Assembly (NCBI RefSeq): GCF_964340395.1
Contig: NC_135560.1
Location: 2,759,998 to 2,823,997, forward strand
DNA from: Glandiceps talaboti
Taxonomy: Eukaryota > Hemichordata > Enteropneusta > Spengelidae
Length of the DNA stretch: 64,000 nt
Reading direction: 5' to 3'
Under the pieces are notes generated by a model that had not been told where the DNA came from, searched no databases, and saw only the letters and a list, made by a program, of their open reading frames with translations. The stretch's first letter is position 1. Each line of letters begins with the position of its first letter. Shown in pieces: positions 39,801 through 64,000 of the stretch. Position numbers and translations under genes: made by a program.

Positions 39801-40525
39801 TATGTGAAAAATGTAATTCCTGGAACAGAAGACACTAATTGCGTGGTGATGTTGGAAAACAAAAATAGCGGATGGTGAATTGCAGTCTCTTTATATAACC
39901 TGATCTGACAACTAATAAAAAGCAATAAAATCAAAGAAAGTGATGGTATATTCAGAAGAGAATGCAAGTTCCATTGTCAAATTTCTGGTGTCAAGTTGTA
40001 ATTGTATATTGCATGTTATGACAATTGGTGCTATGCAAAGGTGGTAACATGGAGTTGTAAACAGCTGGACAACATGGTGTCAAGTACAAGCTGTCAAGTA
40101 AATGCAGCTGCAGTCTGTTTGTAGGTGAACAGATTGAGAACAACGGACTTCAGGCTGACTTTAGCGGTCGATTGGTCGGTTTATTCAGTGTGAATATTAG
40201 GGGCCGGCCCACTTAGTGCGGTTAGTAGTCAGAGTAGACAGTGGTCGGTTTTTCAATTGGGTTTCTCACCATTGGTTTATATGGACGATTTTCAAGGATA
40301 ATTGCTGTATAAAGCTACCATATTACGATTCACTTTGACGGATTATGTTGGGATTTCCACCAGTATAACTGGTCGTCACGTTATATGTATAAAATTTGCA
40401 AGAGATTAATTCATCGTCTTATTAAATGTCAGGTATGACTAATGAAAATATTACTACTGAGAGAGTTATATTGAAGTATTTCTAGAACTTACTTTATCCG
40501 GTGGTTCTGTGACGGGCGCAGCCAT
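29491..40525 (-). CDS. SLC35A4: SLC35A4-type nucleotide-sugar transporter (8 coding exons, 341 aa)
   Basis: Member of the SLC35A nucleotide-sugar transporter family, a multi-pass Golgi protein. Human SLC35A4 has been reported to carry CDP-ribitol (from memory). Coding exons in transcript order: 40525-40493, 38226-38144, 37239-37134, 36542-36378, 34904-34783, 32978-32831, 31023-30874, 29709-29491. All junctions are GT-AG and phases agree. Diagnostic matches to human SLC35A4, from memory: YGSHA..LCKVDGAIPF (exon 3), NNNIVVHMQLYMDPASFQ-ILSNLKIAST (about 112-139), SGLAGVYTEYILK (exon 6), NGLIMSAVMKHASNIIRLF (about 272-290). Human is 324 aa, similar to the 341 here. An in-frame TAG lies nine codons upstream of the chosen ATG. 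In human the coding region has no intron, here seven. The Lys-rich C-terminus after FFYHKR is short. Confidence 0.95.
30158..30302 (+). repeat. 53-bp minisatellite, 2.7 copies
   Basis: The unit GAGTCACAGATATAGCATTG... starts at 30158, 30211 and 30264, in the last SLC35A4 intron. Confidence 0.9.
30305..30778 (+). mobile_element. Tandem-repeat-cored element with (GGAC)n tail, copy 1
   Basis: Has a core of ~152-bp repeats containing GCCATATTGGAT and CCAACTTTGAATGA. A conserved tail follows: GTACCAAGTTTGAAAAAAATC, CAGGCATCTCCAAGAAACGGCTG, (GGAC)n, ACCCAATCCATAAG, GTCCCCGTCC. The tail stops short of the terminal hairpin seen in copy 2. The architecture of a tandem core, ACGG-type microsatellite and terminal palindrome resembles the pearl/CvA (HINE, Helentron-derived) elements of marine invertebrates. 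That family match is from memory. Confidence 0.6.
31205..31268 (+). repeat. (AC)n/(AT)n microsatellite
   Basis: ACACAC then ATATAT and ACAT words. Simple sequence in the intron before SLC35A4 exon 7. Confidence 0.85.
31555..32205 (+). mobile_element. Tandem-repeat-cored element with terminal hairpin, copy 2
   Basis: Same family as 30305-30778, with core repeats anchored at about 31710, 31862 and 32014 (152-bp period). The 3' end is complete: GTCCCCG at 32170 pairs with CGGGGAC at 32194-32200, and the end reads CTAAT. It sits in the SLC35A4 intron next to the one holding copy 1. Being non-autonomous it encodes nothing; overlapping open frames are spurious. Confidence 0.65.
33262..33575 (+). 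repeat. 21-bp minisatellite, about 15 copies
   Basis: Unit AAACATCTAGGGGTGAGGTTG, with GTGG/GGGG and GAGG/AAGG variants. Because 21 is a multiple of three and no frame acquires a stop, seven-residue-repeat open frames run across it on both strands; they are artefacts. Degenerate copies (GATGTTTCAGCACCAC) extend to about 33120. Confidence 0.9.
33829..34201 (+). repeat. (CA)n then (CATA)n/(CATC)n microsatellite
   Basis: About 45 bp of CA followed by roughly 330 bp of CATA and CATC blocks arranged in alternating patches. The Thr-His, Ile-His and Met-Tyr-Val-Cys open frames are repeat shadows. Confidence 0.95.
34537..34841 (-). repeat. 61-bp minisatellite spanning an exon-intron boundary, 5 copies
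   Basis: Units begin (minus strand) AGATTACAATGGCTAGCAAT and end AACAG|GTATGTTC, so each copy carries the end of SLC35A4 exon 5 plus its splice donor. Donor junctions lie at 34539, 34600, 34661, 34722 and 34783. Copies differ by a single GTCGATG/GTTGATG change. Confidence 0.95.
34783..34904 (-). CDS. SLC35A4: SLC35A4 coding exon 5, with tandemly repeated 5' splice site
   Basis: Encodes ILSNLKIASTAILYRY.. to GICN plus two bases of the next codon. Its last 53 nt and the donor GTATGTTC are repeated downstream as 61-bp units. Ending at the first donor (34783) is the only choice that keeps frame with exon 6 (AG+C = Ser). Using the next donor adds 61 nt and reaches a TAA within the extension. Confidence 0.9.
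35225..35658 (+). mobile_element. 3' end of a decayed non-LTR retrotransposon
   Basis: Codons at about 35265-35384 read AIKDLNTLPASIKQMSQRNAFKKVVKSYLI, the typical end of a LINE ORF2 (a W/L-N-x-LP-x-x-I ... FKK-x-x-K-x-x-L pattern). About 230 bp of 3'UTR follow, ending in an (AACTA)n tail at 35617-35658 that fits LINE 3' microsatellite tails. It is 5'-truncated and lies in SLC35A4 intron 4. Confidence 0.55.
36130..36333 (-). mobile_element. tRNA-derived SINE
   Basis: On the minus strand the head reads TAGTTGAATGGGTAGAGTGG (A-box-like), then 30 bp later GGTTCAAGCCC (B box), the spacing of a tRNA-type RNA polymerase III promoter. The body continues with GGTTCAAAT-related and CCCAGCTGTATAATTGAGG words. 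The 3' boundary is uncertain. It lies in SLC35A4 intron 4 on the same strand as the gene. Confidence 0.6.
36787..37057 (+). repeat. 54-bp minisatellite, 5 copies
   Basis: The unit TGACAAATGTCTCACATGAT... repeats exactly every 54 bp from 36787. It lies in SLC35A4 intron 3 and begins about 75 bp downstream (in the transcript) of the exon 3 donor at 37134. Confidence 0.95.
37758..38136 (+). repeat. 40-bp minisatellite, about 9 copies, abutting a splice donor
   Basis: The unit ACAAATACCACACTATCCTT... has a 40-bp period, with two diverged copies at 38041-38136. In transcript order the array starts within about 10 nt of the exon 2 donor (38144) of SLC35A4. Confidence 0.9.
38621..38929 (+). pseudogene. 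Fragment of Crypton-derived / ZMYM-QRICH1-like protein
   Basis: A 102-residue open frame containing SEEDLAELVSHKDAKRTK, then VIKNAVSILEKY, ELCMLLHNFYAGVR and DGVLYAKK. This order matches, from memory, the helical N-terminal segment found in Crypton-derived proteins (the ZMYM, QRICH1 and KCTD1-like group) of marine invertebrates. It stops before any tyrosine-recombinase domain, so it is a truncated mobile copy rather than a host gene. The true start is unclear since the frame is open upstream of the Met. Confidence 0.45.
38946..39094. other. 149-bp palindrome with a perfect 42-bp core
   Basis: The outer arms ACAAATGTCGACTGGCC (38946-38962) and GGCCAGTCGACATTTGT (39078-39094) are exact reverse complements. 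The core 38999-39040 is a perfect inverted repeat with no loop, centred on ATCATGAT. Between them the arms match imperfectly (CGGGCAATACGTC / GACGTATGCTATTGCCC). Confidence 0.9.
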
Positions 40526-40792
40526 CTTTACTGCCAAAGGGTATAATGTCTACGACAAAATTTTGATCGAAAATTACATTTGTTTCCGGATATCAATAAG
40601 CGTAATTAGAAATGAATACGAAGATAAAGTATTCTTTCACATTAATTTGCATTAAATGTCAAATCAAACACTCAAGTAGTGGCGTTTTACAGCATTTTCC
40701 AAGTACCGTAAAAGAGTAATGCAGATAAGGATGAGAGGGGGCGCTATCATGACTGGCGTGATAACGTAAACAAAGCTCAACGAGAGCTGCGG
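40526..40792. promoter_or_regulatory. Shared head-to-head promoter region of SLC35A4 and DOLK
   Basis: Between the SLC35A4 ATG (minus, 40525) and the putative end of the DOLK 5'UTR exon (GCTGCGG|GTAAGT at about 40792) there is only 267 bp. It is locally GC/CpG-enriched at 40735-40790 and has no obvious TATA box at a useful position. A bidirectional promoter is inferred from the geometry. A minus-strand uORF of 28 codons lies at about 40751-40665. Confidence 0.6.
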
Positions 40793-40798
40793 GTAAGT

Positions 40799-41262
40799 GA
40801 CAGTCACTTTTGAGCTAATATTCTATTTGAGGATGATAATATTATACTCTAGGATGATCATTATACAAAGTAATTACGTTATTAAGTATTTACGATATTC
40901 AAAAAATACAGCCGCCGGTGATTGCATGCTCCGGAAAGAGCTGCAATAATTATACCTTTGTTTTTATTAAATTATTTACAAGACTTTTTTATTCTTTTTT
41001 TATCTTTTATTTTGTTTGACTCAACATTGTTCGTTTTACTTTTTCTTTCCTTACGGGGTTTGCAAAGAAAAACAGGACCGAGAGCGACGTAACGAAACCG
41101 CTACAGACTACAGTACTGCATATACTCAGGAAAATACTTTATACGGTATTTTTTTTATTTGAATATCGTAAATACCTAATAACGTAATTATTTTGTATTA
41201 TGGTCATCATAGAATGGAATTTAATCATCTGAGAATACAATATTAACTCACAATTGACTGTG
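40799..41262. mobile_element. MITE with ~100-bp inverted repeats in the DOLK 5' splice site
   Basis: Left arm 40799-40912 and right arm 41150-41262 are inverted repeats: TAATTACGTTATTAAGTATT and TTTACGATATTC recur reverse-complemented, and the ends are GACAGTCAC / ATTGACTGTG. It is flanked by an 8-bp direct repeat GGGTAAGT at 40791-40798 and 41263-41270. An 8-bp duplication suggests a hAT-like element; that assignment is inference. No coding capacity. Confidence 0.75.
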
Positions 41263-41525
41263 GGGTAAGTACACGTACGTGAGTATATAGGTTCACGAAG
41301 CATATGGAGTTTATCTAGTATGAGTGAACATGGTTTACAGTATTAAAGCAAACACCATAGATAGATTATAATACTGAATACACATTCAATCACAGGTTGT
41401 TGATCTCTCATCGTGGAGTTATATCTAGTCTCTGGATTCTGAGTGGAAAATACATGATCAGTGATTCCATGCATAGTCTAATTGTAATTTTGAAGTCATG
41501 ACCTTTGAACTCTTTTACAGATTAA

Positions 41526-59643
<18,118 letters not shown>

Positions 59644-59655
59644 ATTTCTCATATC

Positions 59656-59707
59656 AATAAATAGTTATGTAATATATTGGTTCTGTGGTTTGTGATATTG
59701 AAATAAA
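59656..59707 (+). terminator. DOLK polyadenylation signals
   Basis: AATAAA occurs at 59656-59661, 13 nt after the stop codon, and again at 59702-59707. The second is better placed for a normal 3'UTR. Confidence 0.6.
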
Positions 59708-59871
59708 CAATTTTATAATAAGCAAATGACGAGTGTTCTGTGAGTACTTGTTAATTATAACAAATTAAAATGGCAACACTTATAGTATCTGTATGACATT
59801 CACTATAAGATTTATTGCAAATACTGGTTAATTGGATAAATGCTTTATACAAAAGTTATTTATTCTCAGTG

Positions 59872-59873
59872 AG

Positions 59874-59904
<31 letters not shown>

Positions 59905-59930
59905 ACCAAGCAATCAATCAATCTATACAA
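59872..59930. repeat. (TCAA)n repeat, possible LINE tail (minus)
   Basis: On the minus strand TTTGTATAGATTGATTGATTG.. has the look of a LINE 3' tail like the one at 48220-48293. Only the tail is recognisable. Confidence 0.4.
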
Positions 59931-60223
59931 ATATTTATAAAACACCAGAATCTAGTAAGGTGCTAAACAAGAGAATCAAGTAGCTGTGTCAAACCGACAT
60001 GGTCAGTTCTAGACAAATTACATCACATACGTATCTCCACAGGTATTTTCACATTATGTTTATCAATAATTCTAATTTGGTTATGAAATACTTAATCAGT
60101 AGAGAAAGATATAAATACAGGAACACATTTTGATCACTGCAAGCTGTTATGTTCTACATTTATAGGGTGGATGGAAATGGTATTTGACAAACAGATATGG
60201 TTGAAATAAACAAATAGCATATG

Positions 60224-60225
<2 letters not shown>

Positions 60226-60260
<35 letters not shown>
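60226..60260 (+). repeat. (GA)n microsatellite
   Basis: About 16 GA units. Confidence 0.9.
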
Positions 60261-60264
<4 letters not shown>

Positions 60265-61415
60265 GCACATAGATCAGATAAATGTGAACACATAGTACTA
60301 GGAACATATTGTGTGATATAGATTTGTATTGTTCATTTTAGGTGAACGTATCAGACACCTGAGCTGTAATATTATCAATTCTAAAATAGCTAAATCAAAG
60401 TTACAAACTGAATGTTAAAACGATTCAGTGGCTGCTGTTCAATGATTTTCTATGTCAACGAGCATTTTGTAAACATTGGATGGACGGCAAAGTGATAATC
60501 GAGTCTATGGCAGTAGAGAAAACACATAAGAAGTACAAAGCGTAAACAAAGAGATTTATATGTAGCCTATTGTAATCACTTCAGGTGTGTTTTACTGTGG
60601 TTTACACACTGTTATTGATGAGCACGTATTGTAAATCTTGGCATGTCATATATTGGTTTGTATTCAACATATATCTCAGGTATGTTTATTTAGGTTCACC
60701 ATCGTTAAGTTCTGTTATGTGTCGTTTGTCATGTTTGTCATGGTGATACATAATGTCTTCTTAATCCTCTTTCAGTTTCTTCGTCTACCGTTCCCACCTT
60801 TATACTTTACTACTGTACGTAAACATAAATTGAATCGGGTGTAGAGGCCCACTTAACTTAAGTGTTGTTTGATCAGGATGTGAAATCTTTTCACAAGTTT
60901 TTTTTTCACTTCTTTTCAAGTCTGCAAGTTTTAGTCACCGTTAGTCGTTTCCCAGTGATTTCACCATTTACGTGTTGTGACGTACACCCATAAAGATGAA
61001 AGTTCTTATTTATTCAAAACGATATAAGAAAGGAATTCACTTCAAAAATACTCCTAACATCACTACGTTTAGTTCTGAAGTAAATTCGTGTTTTGGTTGA
61101 AGTTGGGTGGGAGTACGGATTTTTATTTAACAAGTAACGGCGTGTGTGTGTACTATTAAAACAAAGGCAGATTTATTAGTGTAATGTTCTTATCCTACTA
61201 ACTGTAAACCTTGTCGAGTAAAAATGTATAGTCGATACTGTATACGTACATTATTCGTCTGACTATGAAACCTTGACATATAAAGACCGTTGTTTAAAAC
61301 CACAATCTTCACTTTAGGAATTCAAAATGGTGTTAATTGGGGCACAATACAAATAAGAAGTTTTCATGTTTGAAATCTAGAAGTGGGTCATACCATGGAA
61401 GTATAGTTATACTTC
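60261..61415. other. Gene-free stretch downstream of DOLK
   Basis: No credible exon. The 68-residue plus-strand open frame at 60638-60844 has no recognisable features. Confidence 0.4.
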
Positions 61416-61416
61416 C

Positions 61417-62234
<818 letters not shown>

Positions 62235-62611
62235 CATAAACTAATATTATCCCTTAATAAGAAAACTTGAAAGTCCTCATGGCATTTTCATTAAAAACGA
62301 CAAACGTTGCTTTTATCTGTTTTCAATTGGTCGCGGAAGAAATAACAGCTCTGGTTTGCGAGAATGGTGTATTGTTGTGATAGCAAGCACTTGTGCACCT
62401 TTGTATTGAAATGTTCATGTTCCAATAAAACCCTGGGGATTGTTAATGGTACAAAACACCAGATTTAAACTGAATGCCTTCCGTAAGGGCAAAGTTTTGA
62501 GATTCTCGTCATGTGATGACGTCATTGATAGTAGTAAGAATCTGTGAGATGTCCTTTCCTAGTTTTCGTTAATCGTGCTGTTGTTCTAATATCTTCTAAA
62601 ATAGGCGTTTT

Positions 62612-62642
<31 letters not shown>

Positions 62643-64000
62643 ACAACGTCCAAAGTCAAACAAGTAAAAAATGGGGTGAATCTTTAGGCAACGTTTGCCA
62701 AACTGTAGGTATGGTTACAATTTACAAACTGAATGGCAACTTACAGCAAACTGTAGATATGGTTACAAACTGAATGGAAGAGTATTTAATTCATTTCGTT
62801 TAACCATAGACATACTTTATGTTCAATTCCTTCATAGTTCGATTGAATAAGTCTTCCTATAAATCTTTGTCTCTGTGTTATCGGCAATGCACTCGGTTTA
62901 GTTTCTTACTGTCCCAACTTCAAATACCCATCCATGGTCTAAACTATATCGAGTGTCGCATAGATATTGGTTCATTTAGATAAATGGTTGGAAGGTATAT
63001 GCAAATGTTGTTGCATGGAGCCACCCTTCAAACGTTTCTGTCAAACTTCACAGGTGGTTGTCTTAGTTTGTAAACTATTTAAAAGACATACTTGTACTTG
63101 TTTTCTTGTCAAAAAATCTAGACAACGGTCTATAAATAACTGTATTGTCAAATATATATCTGTACCTATTCATATTCAAATGTTTATAGCGTCATTTGTG
63201 TTTCACGTGACACTATACATCCTAGCTATTGTCAGTTTAGTGTATGAGTCCATAACGGTGTGAAGTACTACGAGAATATAGTACATGTAACTACAACACT
63301 GCGTACAAAGAACAACTCGAGAAGCTCGCCAAAGGATTTCTGTACATGTACATCTGGAGGCGACGCCACGGAACGGAACGACACTGCACCGTAGCAGACG
63401 TTGATAACTATAGGAACGGTTACGTTACACAGGTATAGTTAATAACATATTATCGTATATGAATATAGGACCATCAGATCGTGGCTACACACAGACGATC
63501 AATATGGACATGTCGATTAACAAACAGTCTCCAACACTTCATTCATTCATTTGGGTAGCTATTCTAAAATATACCAAATGAGAACTGTAGTGTAATCGAT
63601 AGTGACCTATTAAATGCAAAGCATGCTAATACCCTAAAGATATTGAAACTTGCATATTACGTGCTATACATGTAACACCGGAGTGTAGCGTAGTGGAATA
63701 TAACATGCGGGCATGTCTAACCATGGATGACCCTCGTTGGTGGCGTGTCTGTGGTATAACCTATAACGAAAATGTTATAATTTGGTAATCATATGCACAG
63801 CTAGCTCCATTGGCCGGGGTAACAGAACCATAGTTGGTGTAACCACAGACAAAGAAGAGAGTAAAAGTGGTTCCTACCTACGTAACGTGACTTTACTTTG
63901 AGGTGTATTACAACTGATTGCATTTTAATTCTGTTCATACCTGTATAAATTTAGGTCAACAAATATAGCAAACCTTGAGATGAAAGCTGTAGAGTATACA
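62235..64000. other. Mostly featureless right end, with a possible 5' exon near 63290-63432
   Basis: There is a short (TA)n at 62611-62637, and CAAACTGTAG(G/A)TATGGTTACAA is repeated at 62698 and 62748. At about 63290-63432 a locally GC-rich block (AACTCGAGAAGCTCGCC.., GGCGACGCCACGGAACGG) ends CACAG|GTATAG and could be a non-coding first exon of a gene to the right, but nothing else supports it. Confidence 0.25.

Noticed and set aside
40665-40751. 28-codon uORF as the SLC35A4 microprotein found upstream in human
   Set aside because: It is much shorter than the ~103-residue human microprotein and shows no resemblance to it. It may only be an upstream ORF.
62967-63263. 98-residue plus-strand open frame as a membrane protein
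   Set aside because: Hydrophobic at the end, but no initiation, splice or family evidence; typical AT-rich chance ORF.

Overview
This is an AT-rich eukaryotic (metazoan) genomic window. Coding sequence is a small fraction of it; most of the rest is intronic or intergenic DNA packed with tandem repeats. Two conserved multi-exon genes can be reconstructed exon by exon with consistent splice phases: a SLC35A4-type nucleotide-sugar transporter on the minus strand (eight coding exons, 40525 down to 29491, 341 aa) and dolichol kinase, DOLK, on the plus strand (ten coding exons, 41526 to 59643, 556 aa). They lie head to head: the SLC35A4 start codon is about 270 bp from the inferred 5'UTR splice donor of DOLK. 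In human both genes have a single coding exon (from memory), so the intron-rich structure points to an invertebrate. A lancelet (Branchiostoma-like) is my best guess, because I recall minisatellites touching exon-intron boundaries being described in amphioxus. A hemichordate or lophotrochozoan cannot be excluded.

Layout. 1-8846: a tandem array of 22 copies of a ~418-bp unit. Each unit carries an 80-nt exon-like block between a good 3' splice site and a GTAAGT donor. Three decayed relatives follow up to about 9960. 10000-29400: gene-poor DNA with microsatellites, small palindromic elements, one clean MITE with a 9-bp target duplication, duplicated intergenic segments and two weak exon candidates. 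29491-40525: SLC35A4, whose introns hold minisatellites, two tandem-repeat-cored (GGAC)n elements, a tRNA-type SINE, a LINE 3' relic and a Crypton-like insertion. 40526-40792: shared promoter region. 40799-41262: a MITE flanked by GGGTAAGT, which is also the inferred DOLK exon-1 donor. 41521-59643: DOLK, whose introns hold several large minisatellites, including one of 26 bp x about 190 copies, and a LINE reverse-transcriptase relic. 59700-64000: microsatellites, including about 800 bp of (ACAT)n, and no convincing gene.

The main theme is tandem duplication that copies splice sites. SLC35A4 has five tandem 5' splice sites at the end of one exon. DOLK has a tandemly duplicated exon whose copies are separated by only 28 nt, and roughly ten tandem copies of the 3' splice site of exon 9. 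A MITE target duplication copies a donor. The left array multiplies an entire acceptor-exon-donor module. Several other arrays begin a few bases downstream of a 5' splice site. Both genes serve glycosylation: DOLK makes dolichyl phosphate in the ER, and SLC35A4 belongs to the Golgi nucleotide-sugar transporter family.
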